Source: Delphinus delphis
Lineage: Eukaryota > Chordata > Mammalia > Artiodactyla > Delphinidae
DNA length: 64,000 bases
Assembly: GCF_949987515.2 (NCBI RefSeq)
Contig: NC_082700.1
Span: 34,497,380-34,561,379 of the forward strand
Reading direction: 5' to 3'
Positions 24,634-35,875 of the stretch are shown piece by piece. Under the pieces are notes generated by a model. That model was not told where the DNA came from and searched no databases. It saw nothing but the letters and a program-made list of their open reading frames with translations. The position numbers and the translations under genes are program-made. How positions within the stretch are numbered: the first letter of the stretch is position 1; each line of letters starts with the position of its first letter.

Positions 24634-25164
24634 ATCAGGCAGGCAGCACATCTCACCCCGAAGCTATGGACACCACACCTCCTTCCAAGGCTACCTTTTT
24701 CCATTCTGCCCCTCGTTTCCCCTTCCATTCTGCCTCCCTTTTCCCCAGCCTCCCATTTATGGCTTCAGGGGTAATCGGTGCTTCAGCAGGCAGCACGTAT
24801 GACCCAGAAGCTATGGACACCACACACCCTACACAGGCTATCTTTTTCCATTTTGCCCCTGTTTTCCCTTTCCATTCTGCCCCTGTTTTCCCCAGCCCCC
24901 CTTTTATGGCTTACGCCAGTATCGGTGCTTCAGCAGGCAGCAGCTCTGACACCAAAGATATGGACACCACACCTCCTTGCCAGGCTGTCATTTTCCAGTC
25001 TGCCCCGTCTCCAAGTAGAACCACTACCCATTTCACACGGCTGTTCCTAGTTCTGGGAACACACCACTCACTGGTAGCAATGCCTCAGCCCATGCCTCGA
25101 CTCATTTACCTGCAACGTCGGCCAACAGATAGACCAACACTTCAAAGTTATGACAGAAAGTTGA
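24634..25164 (+). other. Candidate 531-nt exon with a 3 x 49-residue repeat
   Basis: A continuous plus-strand frame, open from 24549 to a stop after 25202, is bracketed by a good 3' splice site (pyrimidine tract plus CAG ending 24633) and a strong 5' splice site (A|GTAAGT at 25164/25165). The implied exon is 531 nt, exactly 177 codons, with phase 1 at both ends, so skipping it would keep frame. The protein is built from a 49-residue unit with an AMDTT/DMDTTPP motif and paired F-H-S-A-P-x-F-P octads, then a Ser/Thr/Pro stretch. The only ATG near its start is 24666. Composition recalls low-complexity nucleoporin-like or testis proteins, but I do not recognise a homologue. It may be a relic or chance. 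Nothing upstream proves an initiating exon. Confidence 0.35.
24642..25010 (+). repeat. Tandem repeat, period exactly 147 bp, about 2.5 copies
   Basis: Units begin with 'ggcagca' at 24642, 24789 and 24936, so the spacing is 147 bp twice, a multiple of three. Units 1 and 2 are full length and share 'gctatggacaccacac'. Unit 3 is partial and diverges after 'tttccagtctgcccc'. Within each unit there is a further 24-bp doubling ('ttccattctgcccct...ttcc'). Confidence 0.9.
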
Positions 25165-25204
25165 GTAAGTTATATGCTTGGAATTGCATTTATTATTATT
25201 AACA

Positions 25205-25445
25205 AGCACAACTGTAGTGCTTAGACTATAAAAAGTAATATTCTAAGTGCTTAGCAAATATTAACTCATTTAATTCTCAAAATGGAAACACTATAGGTAC
25301 GTAATATTCATAATATTCACATTTTTTGAGGGAAACTGAGGCCCAGAGGGGTTGAATAGCTTGTCTAATGCCACACAGTAAGTAGGGCGCAGAAACCCAG
25401 CATGAAAACCAGACCGTCTAGACTTTCATCACTTTGCTGTGTCAC
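25205..25445 (-). mobile_element. MIR SINE
   Basis: Nearly full-length inverted MIR: 'gtgcttagcaaatattaactcatttaattctca', 'gagggaaactgaggcccagaggggttgaatagcttgtc', 'acacagtaagtagg'. Confidence 0.85.
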
Positions 25446-25884
25446 CTTATTAGATGTTGTGGTTAGGGAAGGAACTAAACTGACAAGACTCTGAACTAGA
25501 GGGGGGAGAAATGAGAAAATGACTGATCCTAGAAACTAGAGAGGATTTCAGCTCAGAAATTTCTGGTGATGAGACCCGGAAGAACAAGAACTTGGTTGGA
25601 ATATTAACTTGGGGTAGTATCTGAATCCATTGAGAAATGGTTGTTTTTTTTTTTTTTTAATTTAGAAAGGCCAGTTGGATGAAGATTAATGAAAAAAAAG
25701 GTAGAAGGTGCCACAAGTGAGACATAACCTCTTCTCCCTATGTACTAGGGGTGGGCGTCCTGTGGGAAAGGATGAAGCTCTCTCTACAGGTTTGTCACCA
25801 GGATGAACAAGGAGAAACATGGCAACCATTGTACTGGTTTTGATGATCTCTCAAAACCAAGACTTCAGTTTCCAAGAACTACCT
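25446..25884. other. Intergenic, no feature recognised
   Basis: Contains a poly-T run near 25642-25658 but no gene or defined repeat. Confidence 0.45.
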
Positions 25885-26550
25885 ATGGTAGCATACCTAC
25901 CATGTGTCAGACATGCCACCAAGTGTGTTTCCAGTCACACATTTTAATTGGAGAAATAGTTCCTATGAGGTACGCATTAGTTCCCTATGGCTGCTGTAAC
26001 AAATTACTACAAATGTGCTTGCTTCAAACAAAACACACTTATTCTCTTATGGTTCTGGAAGACAGACGTCCAAAACCAGTTTCCCTGGGCTGGAACCAGG
26101 AGTTGACAAGGCCATCCATCCTCCTTCTAGAGGCTCTAAGGGAGAATCCGTTTCCTTGACAGCATTCCTTGACTTCTGCCAACATCAATCCAACCCCAAC
26201 TTCATCATCACATTCTCTTTGGAGTAAAAACTCCCTCTGCTTCTCTCTTACGAGAACACCAGTGGTTACATCTGGGTCCATCCAGGTAGTCCAGAAGAAA
26301 CTTCCCATCTCGAAATCCTTACTTTCATCCCATTGGCAAAGTCCCTTCTGCCAGTTAAGGTGACATTCACAGGTTCTGGGGATTAGAAGGTGGACATTTG
26401 GGGGCAATGGTATTATTCAGTCTACTACAAGGTAGATACTATTATCTTTCTCAGATGTAGGAAATGAGATTTAGGGAAGTAATTTGTCTCAGGTCTACAA
26501 TTTCCAGAGTAGAGATTTAAATTCTGCCACTGAGACTTTAGGACACACTG
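25885..26550 (-). mobile_element. MIR SINE split by an LTR insertion
   Basis: The left MIR half ends '...tcctatgaggta' at 25972 and the right half resumes 'aggtagatactattatctt' at 26430, then continues with 'gtaggaaatgagatttagggaagtaatttg'. Joining the halves gives the normal MIR order, so the intervening LTR at 25973-26429 landed inside an older MIR. Confidence 0.8.
25973..26429 (-). mobile_element. MLT1-like MaLR LTR with 5-bp target duplication
   Basis: Inverted MaLR LTR: 'gttccctatggctgctgtaacaaatta', 'ttctcttatggttctggaag', 'cattccttgacttctgcc', 'gaacaccagtg', 'ggtgacattcacaggttctgggg', ending 'tctactaca'. The duplication 'aggta' lies at 25968-25972 and 26430-26434. Solo LTR. ORFs of up to 122 codons across it are shadows. 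Confidence 0.85.
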
Positions 26551-26780
26551 TAAACAACTTTAACCTGTGGCCTTAATTACTGCATACTCCTTGGTTAAGA
26601 GTCACACTTAGGTATCAAGACCCAGTTGAATATAACACAAGTACTGTCTCCTCTTTTACTGTGTTTGCCTGGTGTATTTATGAATCTTGCCCAGAGCAGA
26701 AGAGTTCAGAAAATTGTAATGCATGTTTACTAAGAGAAAGCATTTACTGTTTGATATGCACAGAGTAAAGGAAGCCTATT

Positions 26781-26806
26781 TAAAATAAAATAAAATAAAA
26801 TAAAAT
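26781..26806. repeat. (AAAAT)n microsatellite
   Basis: About five tandem aaaat units. Confidence 0.9.
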
Positions 26807-27504
26807 ATGCCACCAAATCGTCAAATGTCACAACAGAGGTAACCCAATGGGAGTCTTGAGGAGACTAAAATGATCTCCAATAGTGCAGATGAGAAAAGTT
26901 TCACTAAAGGCAGGTGTAGTTCAGCCAAGCCCTACAGCACAGAAGTAGGAATTTGGATATGTATGAATGGGGAAAAAGACACTTTAGGCATGGGAAACAG
27001 TTTAATGCAGAATGGATGAGAAACATGCATTAGACCTTTCTAAATCAATTGCCTTATTAACCCAGTAAATCAGATTTAGTCAGTCAAACTAGCTTTAGCT
27101 GATTACTTATCCAGGGGATAGCTGTTCAGAGTAATTTTTGTCATAGAACAGTAAATAAAATTGTTGAACTATAGCTTTAGGCTTGCTAAGTGAAATAGAT
27201 TGCTCTAGATGATTTTCAAGTGACTTACTTGGTACTATTCACGAAATTGGAGGTTAACACCTGCTTAAGACAACATAGAGAATTGATCTAATATAGTACT
27301 TGAAGTAGTTACTGTGTAAAGTATCTGTTCAGTAGCTCATGGTAAATGGTTGTTTATAATCCCCATTGGACAAACAACTTCTTTTTTGCAAATGGTAATG
27401 TGAATTGCTGTTGCATAAACTATAGTAATGACCACCTACCTAATTTGTTGTCCAAACCAGAAATCTTCTAACAACACAGGTCTCCTAATAAAAATAAGCA
27501 TGAA
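26807..27504. other. Intergenic, no feature recognised
   Basis: AT-rich, no gene or clear repeat. Confidence 0.5.
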
Positions 27505-27710
27505 GGTAACACACACTGGGTGTCTCCCATGTGCCTGTGCATGCATCTATATCTCACTGAACCCCCATAACAACCCCCAAAACAGGGACTCTGAGTGTCC
27601 CCATGCTGCTGGTGGAGAAACAGGCACAGGAAGGTTCAATAGTCTACCTACCTAAGATCACACAGAGGGTGGGAGAGCCCGTTTTTAAACCATCTGCCTC
27701 CAATTCCAGG
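27505..27710 (-). mobile_element. MIR SINE
   Basis: Inverted MIR: 'gggtgtctcccatgtgcctgtgc', 'ggtggagaaacaggcacaggaaggttcaatag', 'aagatcacacagagggtgg'. Confidence 0.75.
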
Positions 27711-27929
27711 TGCCAGGAGCCAGACTCAGCCTACAGCTGTCTTCTGCTCGCCTGGAGGTGAAACCATGTGTAAGGATTAGTCAAATCCTGTCTTCACTCA
27801 TCAAGGTAGGTTGAACACTTGCACATCCTCTAAGTAGCAGGTAGCATAAGCAATAAGATGTTTGCCCAGGGTATTGTCCAGGAACTTGGAATCATCTGTG
27901 TCTAGTCAGGTTGAGCTGGTTAAGACTGC

Positions 27930-28300
27930 AGAGGACCACCGATCTTCCACCTGGGCAAGTGCCTTTTGACCTCCTGCCGTCAGAGGGCCGAACACTCCAG
28001 CCTGAGAATGTGCTGAGCCCTGTAGCCTAGTTATGCCAGCTCAGAACAATGATGAGCACACCTTTTTCCAATCACCTTTCCTCATGCTCCCCATGTCTCA
28101 TACTGCCCTGCTCCTTTAACCTTTATCCCACAGATACCCCAAGCCCCTTGCCTTTGGGGAGGTGGATTTGAGACCTATTGTCACGTCACTTCCTTGCTTG
28201 GCTGCCCTGTTAATAAACCTCCTCTTTGCTGCAAACCTCAGCATGTCAGTGTTTTGGCTTGCTGCGCCTCAGACAAAATGGTTGGGAGCCGTGGTACAGG
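27930..28300 (+). mobile_element. Solo LTR of an ERV (gamma-like layout)
   Basis: The segment has the layout of a retroviral LTR: a U3-like body rich in 'ctcatgctccccatgtctcat', an AATAAA signal at 28212-28217 ('cctgttaataaacctcctctttgctgc'), then the R/U5-like 'cagtgttttggcttgctgcgcctcagac'. No gag, pol or env remnant is seen on either side, so it is probably a solo LTR left after recombination. Ends are approximate and I could not fix a target duplication. Confidence 0.7.
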
Positions 28301-28439
28301 TCCCTTGTCTGTGAGGGAAGCTGGTTCCTAGTAGTCACCTTTCGGTTGTTTTCTCCTCCCAGAGGTGAGGGGTTGGGGGGGCAGACGTCCTGCTCTTCCA
28401 GAAAGAAGGGAGAAAGGCAGGAGCTGGACCATTGCTCTC

Positions 28440-28540
28440 AGGGTCACCGTCACCTAGGAGCTCATTAGAAGCACATAATCCAGGCCCCACCCAGAACTAC
28501 TGAATACCAGCCTGCATTTAACAAGATCCACAAGAGAGGC
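28440..28540. mobile_element. MER5-like hAT-Charlie fragment
   Basis: 'cacctaggagctcattagaagcacataatccaggccccacccagaactactga' followed by 'tgcatttaacaagatcc' fits the core of this non-autonomous DNA transposon. Partial, no terminal inverted repeats seen. Confidence 0.6.
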
Positions 28541-28639
28541 ATACCCACATTAACGTTGGAGAGGCACCAAGCTGGAGTCCACGTTGCTCATCCGTAGGGT
28601 CATCCTCTTCTCCGCAGCTAATGAATACGAAGCAAAGAT

Positions 28640-28800
28640 TCATCCCGAGCCTACTCTGCCTCAGTCACTTGGATATCACATGAGCTCATTTAATCTTCCC
28701 CAGAACCTGCAAATGAGACTGAGGGACAGAGTGGTCAAGCACCCAAGGGTCCATAAAAGAACAAGACCAAGGCTCACTGGAGCCCAGACCTCCAAAAAGA
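28640..28800 (-). mobile_element. MIR-like SINE fragment
   Basis: 'gatatcacatgagctcatttaatcttcccc', 'gcaaatgagactgagggacagagtggtcaag' follow MIR order. It accounts for the 115-codon plus-strand ORF spanning it. Confidence 0.55.
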
Positions 28801-29989
28801 AGGCCCCTGAGCACAGCATGGCACCACAGCAGCCCAAACGGTGGGCCTGGAGGGTAGGCCAGGCTTCCCACGCAGAGTTTCCACCATTCGACAGATGCCC
28901 ACAGCAGACCACAAGGGAATATGAGAAGTAAGTTCTGATTGTGGAATCTCTGAATTTTGAGATTTAAAGGAAAACATCTGTTTTTTGGGGTTGGTTAAAA
29001 CAGTTCTACCAAGGAGTAAAGAGAGGGCATCTCAAGGCCCCTTCTGGACTTAGAATTTAATGCCTATTTATTGAGAAACGCTTCATGCATTTGCTCAGTC
29101 CTAAGTCAAGATGAAGTTCTCTGTGCCCTAGAAACTTAGGTTCTAAAAAGGTCACAGAAATGGGTGAGACTTAAAAAATGCCAGAACAATGCAACAGCCT
29201 TAATCAGACTGTCTTTGCTTTGCCTTGTTTACAAGTCACTGCTTTAAACTGAATATGGTGTCATGTCTTTATTTTTCTTGAAGTTTTTTTTTTTTAAAGA
29301 TCATGTAAAGATTTTCTTCCATGGTAAGACTTTTATATTGTATTTTTCTTAATGTGGAGTATGGTACATTTACCCTCCATCAGATGATTGCTTATAACTC
29401 AGATTGCTTATAACTCACCTTGCTTTATTAAGAATACCGCTAGAGGTTTCTATGCACCTAGTAATACAAATGCATTTTCAGGATCATTCAAACCAATGAC
29501 AATCCAAGTTTACAGAGTGCAGGATAATGAAAATTCTCTCGACCCATATCTTTTACTACTTTTAATCTGTTAACAAACCCTAAGTGTCTCAGATGAAAGG
29601 TACTGTAGCGGGAATTGACATCGTTAACAGCATTCCATACAGGTAAGTCATGATTGTTCCAATTTCTCAAAAATTTGGACACTTTGACTGCCTCTATAAT
29701 ATCTCTAGGGTGTGTGAAAGAAAAAAAAAGAGGCCTGTACAATTTATTTCTCAAAATACGCACAGAAATAGCTTGCACATACAAACAGGGAAACCTTATA
29801 AATAATGTATGGGGAGAAATGTAATGTCCAAAACAGAACTACTCGTTTCGAAAGACAACACTGTCACCAAGTGTCCTCTCAGCAAAACTGACTGGGAATT
29901 TTTAGGGGCTGCCCAACCAGAGGTGGAGATTTATAGGAACCTGGGATGTTTGAAAAATTGTTTTGGACGACCTCCTCGAGGAAGGCACC
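28801..29989. other. Intergenic, no feature recognised
   Basis: No gene. A short poly-T at 29285-29296. Confidence 0.5.
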
Positions 29990-30300
29990 AAGCCACATCC
30001 CAAATTGCAAAAATGGCTCCAGGTTGACTCCTTGTGTCCTCACTCTTTGCAATTTGACATTCCAACTTCTCTCATCAAGAGGCAGAGTTGATTTCCCCAC
30101 CCTTGAAGTTAGGTGACTTGCCATTGCCAATAGAAGGCAGCAGGAACAATGGTGTGCCAGTTCAGAGCTAGGTCCCACGATGCTTCTACTTTCCCTCTCG
30201 GAGCCCTGGTACCCCCAAGAGCACAAGCCCCAGTTACTAGCTGGGGCATAGGAGGTATGTGGCCCAGTCAAGCCCCCAGTCCAGCTACAGCCAGCCCCCT
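29990..30300 (+). mobile_element. MLT1-like LTR fragment
   Basis: 'ttgaagttaggtgacttgccattgccaatagaaggcagcaggaac' and 'gcccagtcaagcccccagtcc' match the body of MaLR LTRs. Decayed, ends uncertain. Confidence 0.5.
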
Positions 30301-32449
30301 ACAGGTGTAGCAGCAATTCCAGCCATGATAAGCAGGGTTGTGATGAAGAATTAAGAGCATAAGTGTATTCTATAATTTATAAACCACTCTGTCAACCTAC
30401 GACATTATTTTTCAAAAGCATTTTTGTTATTTTGAATCCCTACGTGGACATATTGAAAACAGCACTGCAATGATTGTTGGAGAGCAAAGGATGCAACCTG
30501 AAATAGAGAGTAAAATATATTAGTTTATCCAGATTCACGTATTTGTATAAATTACTAGAAAATCATCTGAAGAAAAACAGACATGAATGAAGAAAACAGT
30601 CCAAAGAACACGGGTGAAGAAATATGTCTATTTAACACCAACTAGTACATCAAAACATGTAATGGAAAGTATATGTTTAGTTCTCTGCATAATGCTGTAT
30701 AATTTTCATCACAAAAGAATTATTGATTTGTACATACTTGGAAGAAAACAAAGCATTAAGATCATCTGCTGGTGTGAAAACTGGCTCCTATACACAGAGG
30801 GCAACGAGAGACTGAAGAAAGAGGCAGCCTGCCCCAGACTAGTCAGTGGCAGTTTTAACAAGCAAGGGAACCTGCTTACAAGGCTTGCCTTTGTCAGCTG
30901 AAAGACGAATAGATATCAGCACCCACCCGCCAGAATCTTGAGTTTACACAGCGACCTTAACAGGGTTCAGTCACGTATACTGTCCACATGGTCTCAAGAA
31001 CACATTACTCTCTCAAGGCTGAGCTTTTGAAAATGGTTCCCCCTGTGGGAACAGTGGTCAAAATGTATATTCCACGGTCAGGGGAGGGGGTTATGCCCTC
31101 TCAATGGCCTCCTCTGACATTTCAGCAAGGAAGGATGCCAGAGAAGAAAGCCTAGGGCAGAAACCACTCAACTTGTTATCACGAATACCAGGGGAACCCA
31201 AGCAAGTGGATATACAAGCCTGCGTAGGCCTTGGAAGTAGGAAGCATTTGGGGACTACACCTGGGCTGGTACTGGCCTCCCTCCCCCAAAGGGACAAGGA
31301 CAGCAGAAACCTGGATGGAGTCAAGAGAGAGAACAAAGAAAGGCAAGGCTGGATATGGAGCAACGTGTGGATCCAGGAGCATGTGTCTCAGAACCGCCGG
31401 GGCTCTGCAGACCAGCTGCATCCCCATTCTCCTTGACCCTCATTGGTATAATTAACTCAGGGTGGGCACATCCCGGCTGCCAAGTCACTTCCACCTGTCC
31501 ATGGAGTTGACAGTTACTTGCTCACAGTGAACCAACCTCCGTGGACCTAACAGCTACTGCAGGAGGCAGTAGTGGAGAACAAGGTGACGACAACCACCAG
31601 ATGCAAAGTAGGAAGACATGCTCAGCATTCTGACTGGGTGGATTGATGGTGTGGGGTTAAGTCTGCAGAGCTAAAGGGGCCAGATGTAGAAAAGGGAAGG
31701 GGAATCATGAGGATATGGTCAAGCCCCATCGTATGGATATTTCATCCATATGTTGTATACAAATTCCATTAAATTTGCTCTGAATGAAAAAGAGAGAAAA
31801 AAATTATCCTTTAAACCATGTCAGTGACTTTATTTACCATCTCATTTGATGAGCTCATAGTCCAGGTTCAGAGGGAAATGGGAGCTCTGAGTCTGCCATC
31901 TCTCAGGAAGTCTGAAGCTTCAGAGGCCCCTCATAGCCAAACTACCTCACCTTTTGCACTTTTCAAGCAACGTTATTCCTAAGTGCGAGTCACCCTCTTC
32001 ATCGGGCTCTCCAAGAAACAGCAATCTCTCCCAATGAGAGAGGAAAAATGGGCTACTTTGGCTTTTTGAGGCACAATATGTAGCTCTCCAAAATGGTACC
32101 TGCCTGGGGGATTTTTCAAGAAAATTAACCAGCAGTGGTGATTTGTTTGTCTTCACATAACGTATGACCCAGATGTGCTGAGAAATAAGAAAAGGACGAA
32201 CGAATCAAGGACAGCTGATACAAGGAGGCAAGGGGCAACTTCCACAGCCTCCGTGGAAAGCTACAGGAAGGGAACATCCAGCTGGTGGGAGCTGAAGACA
32301 GGGGCCAGTCCTCCTTGGGCTCGGGATGCCATCCTCTCTTCCTACATCTTCATGCTCTCCTTCTCTGTTGGCCCCTCCCAGCCAGATTAAAGAGCCACAA
32401 GGAAATGCCCTCCTCCATTCTATTCTCCTCTCATTCATCCACCCCTCCC
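30301..32449. other. Intergenic, no feature recognised
   Basis: Mostly single-copy-looking. Overlapping ORFs near 31.1-31.4 kb on both strands are not recognisable and lack splice context. No RNA gene seen. Confidence 0.45.
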
Positions 32450-34055
32450 TTCTTTCCTTTGCCATCAATTTCTTGACTTGCCCCCAGTGCTCCCTTCTCT
32501 TCTACACTGCGATCTGGTTTCTGTCCCACTACTCTCATGAAACTGATCTCCTGAAGCCCCCGATGATTTCTCCGTTGACAAGTCCAGGGGACTACTTCTC
32601 AATCCTTATCTATGTGACCGCCAAGCCGAGCTAGATCTTAAACAACGTCCCTGTCTTGAAAATCTCTTCCCTTGTCTTCTGCGCCACCCAATCCTCCTGA
32701 CAGTTTTCTGTCTCTCGGCACCCTCCCAGTGTCTTGCTGAGCTGACCTTCCTTGGGGTAATTCTTGGGGCTCTGTATTAGGCTCTCTGCTCTTCATCCTC
32801 TATGCCATCTCCCTGAAGGACCTCATCCTCTCCCTTAGTTTCATTTACCAGCTAAGTCTGTCTCCATCTAAGACCACTCTCTGCACCTTTCAATCTATAT
32901 ATGACTTCCTGTAAAACATCTCCATTTAAATGTCTCATAAGGCACCTCAAATCCAACACGTCCATGTTACTGAATGTCCACTCAGAAAAACACCCCGTTA
33001 CAGGTAGTTCAATACGACAAATTTCATATGGTGATGAAACAGCTAAAAGGTCAAATGGGATGGTGAGACATCCCAGAGAGTCACAGCAGTAGAAAACACA
33101 CCCACCCCACTGCTGGGCTGGGGAGCAAAGAAGGAAGTGGTGTTGCCACAGCTGCCAGGCAGGAGCTGGAAGCACAGAGGGAGTGGTTTCCTGGTGGGGC
33201 AGCTACTCAGAGCAAAGCAGCCACCAGTCCTGCTGCAGCTGCCCGAACAGAGAGAGGAGGGCGAGGGGAAAATACGTTGGCTTCTCCCATCCCCCTGCCC
33301 TCCAACCTCTGGCCAATGTTTTCCATTGGCTGAACGTACCTGGAAGAGTTGGCGAGGAGATCTGGGCGATGGGGTTTACAGGATCAGCCCTGTGACACGG
33401 AGCAGAGCAGTGGAAAGGCAGGGAGCCGGTCTGAGGCAAACAGGCAAATGGCAGCACAGTATCCACTTCTCCCTACCTCCCCTGTCCCACTGAGTGGAAC
33501 CATCTTCATGCGCGACCTTTCTCTTCCCTCATCTCCCACATCTACCCATCCATCCTCTAAGTAGCTCATCCATTCCTCTCTCTTCCTCACAGTCACTGCC
33601 ATCACTCACTATCGTTACTGCAACAAGCACCGCTCTGCTTTCTCCTGTCTCCAGACTCCCTCTTCTAACCAGTCACTACACTCCAGCCAGAAGGTTTTTC
33701 TCAAATGCGTATCTTACGTCACTCTGCCGCTTCAAGCCTTACAATGGCTGGCCCGTTGTGCTTAGGATCCAGTCCACATTCCATGGCAGGACTTCATCGT
33801 GTCTCCAATCTCCCCTCCCCTGACATACTCCTCCACCCTCCACATTCCCACACCCTGAACCTCAGGCCCCTGAATTTCCTGGGGCACCTCTCAAGTCAGG
33901 GCCTTCACACATGCTATTCTCTGTCTTCACATAGCCCTCCCCTATCCTGCACCTCTTCTGAATTAACCCCTCTCGTGTTGGCCTCAATGGCAATGCTGCT
34001 AGGAAGAGTTTCCTGGTCCTCCTCACCTGTGTTCCCTTGCACCCAACACTTTCCC
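32450..34055 (+). mobile_element. LINE-2 fragments, sense, interrupted at about 33010-33490
   Basis: Pyrimidine-rich sense L2: 'ctccattt...aatgtctcataaggcacctcaaatccaacacgtccatg', then after about 480 bp of unrelated sequence, 'ttactgcaacaag', 'gccgcttcaagccttacaatggctgg', 'cagggccttcacacatgctattctctg'. The ORFs of 100-120 codons here are L2 residue. The interrupting piece contains 'tctggccaatgttttccattggctgaac', perhaps another old repeat. Confidence 0.75.
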
Positions 34056-35639
34056 CGGTGGTAGGGTTATCAGATTTAAGAAATAAACCATGCAAGTTTA
34101 ACCGCGTGTCCTGTATTTTAATTGCAACCCTATACCTGACAGGCACTTGTCCCAGAGTATGACAATTGCATGTAGACATTTTAATTTCCCAACTAGCCTC
34201 CAAATCGCTTAAGGATAATGATCTTGTCAATACAATTCCCCATTTTGCTAACTAACTAGGTAAGGTTGGATGAATGGATCAGTGACTTGCGGATGGGAGT
34301 TTTACTTGAAATCATATAGAACTAGACTTCAGCCCTAAACAGGAGAGATGCTTAAGAGACTAAAGGGAGGCTAATGACAATTACTCACCCAAGTGGAGGC
34401 TCCTAGGTTAGTTCTGGGCCAGCCTCTCAGGGTGTAAGAGAAGAACTTGGAGGTGGAAACTGTACACTAAAGGGAAATGACCAGAAGGTATGACTGGAAA
34501 TGATTATTTAAAGCTTTCAGCCTGCACAAAGCTAACAGACTAACTTCAGCTGGTTTGGGGATTGCTCTGGCTCAGTTCTGAGTCCTTCACACAGCTGGAA
34601 AGTTTATGCTCCTGCTGCTGGGGTTAAAACAGTGGAAAAGGCCAGAAGGGTGATGCCAAGGATCATCATACTCTTATTACCTTGCGATGGTTTCCTAATA
34701 GAAAGCTTAAATCTAGCTATTTTCAGACCCGGTACCCAAGGGCAAGTACGTAACAAATATGAGAAAAGTGAGAAAGGTGGAAGAAAGGCAAATTAGAGCA
34801 CACCATCTAAAGAGGCAGCCTCTACTGGCTGCAGACAAACCTCCACGCTGAAATGCAGGCCCAAATTTTCTCCCCCTTCAAGAAAAGACAGGAATCAAGA
34901 TGTTAAGGCTTCATCTCATGATTTTTTTTTAACGTGCCCATTAAGTCAATAAGTATTAAATGGTTGAAAAAGAACACAACTATAAGTTTATTACTCCGTG
35001 TGGGCTTCCAACACTGTACCGTGGAATCAACATGTGTCTCCAGGCTGAGATTCCCCTCAACTTGCAAACCTCAGGCAGATGCTGATTCAAATCCCAGAAG
35101 GCTCTAGTTGAAAATCAACGTCTGACATGCTCTGCAGAATCTAGGGAACCATTTGCTAATTTGCTCTGGGGCGAAATCTTCTATCAATATCAATCAGGCA
35201 TGAATGTAGATAATTTTCCCATGCTATCAATATAGTCATCTATATGTTTAGTCAACATTTATTGAATATCGCATAGGTAAGGTTTGGTGGTCAGTAAACA
35301 GTGGAGAGAGGCCCAGAAAAAAAGGGGGTACACTCAGGCTTGAAATCCAGCAGGTACACGCCTCTGCTACCATACCAGTTATTTATATACTTATCTGCTA
35401 CTTCCATCCTAGTTGGTTAACAGTCTCTGCCCCAGCCCTAGCCCTGTGGGCCTCAGACGCCATCAGTGGGCCACTCATCTGTGGCCACCTACGGCAAGGT
35501 GGTGCTTTCCTGTAGTCATCCTCCTTTGGCCACTTGTAATTTTGCCCTCTTTAGGGTACCATACTGGTTGCTCAATATTTTGAGCATCACACACCAACGC
35601 TCCTAAGAGAAAGTAAAGTGATAAATGTTCCCCCAAATG
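34056..35639. other. Intergenic, no feature recognised
   Basis: A short piece at 34068-34135 ('ttatcagatttaagaaataaacc', 'tcctgtattttaattgcaaccct') looks like a known old palindromic repeat remnant. Otherwise nothing. Confidence 0.45.
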
Positions 35640-35875
35640 CTCATGTGGCTTTTGTCTCTCCCTAACCTCTTTTCTTGATTAACTCCTGCTCAACCATTCA
35701 GATCTCTACTCAAATGTCACTTCCCATTTTGCCATCTGGACTGTGTCTCCCTGACATTTACTCTCACAGCTCTGTTCCTTCACTTCATATCTTGTATCCA
35801 TTTGCTTATTTGTTTGTCTGCCTCCCTGATGAAGCTGTAAGCTCCATAAGGGAAACAAAAATCAGAACTGATTTG
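35640..35875 (+). mobile_element. LINE-2 3' end fragment
   Basis: 'actcctgctcaaccattcagatctctactcaaatgtcacttccc', 'gatgaagctgtaagctccataaggg' are L2 3' landmarks in sense orientation. Confidence 0.75.

Noticed and set aside
24564..25202. 212-codon ORF read as a complete gene starting at 24564
   Set aside because: The first codon there is GTG, not ATG; the first in-frame ATG is at 24666. Kept only as a candidate exon.
33494..34064. ORFs of 109-119 codons in the Pro/Ser-rich stretch
   Set aside because: They lie in sense LINE-2 sequence and do not form one frame.
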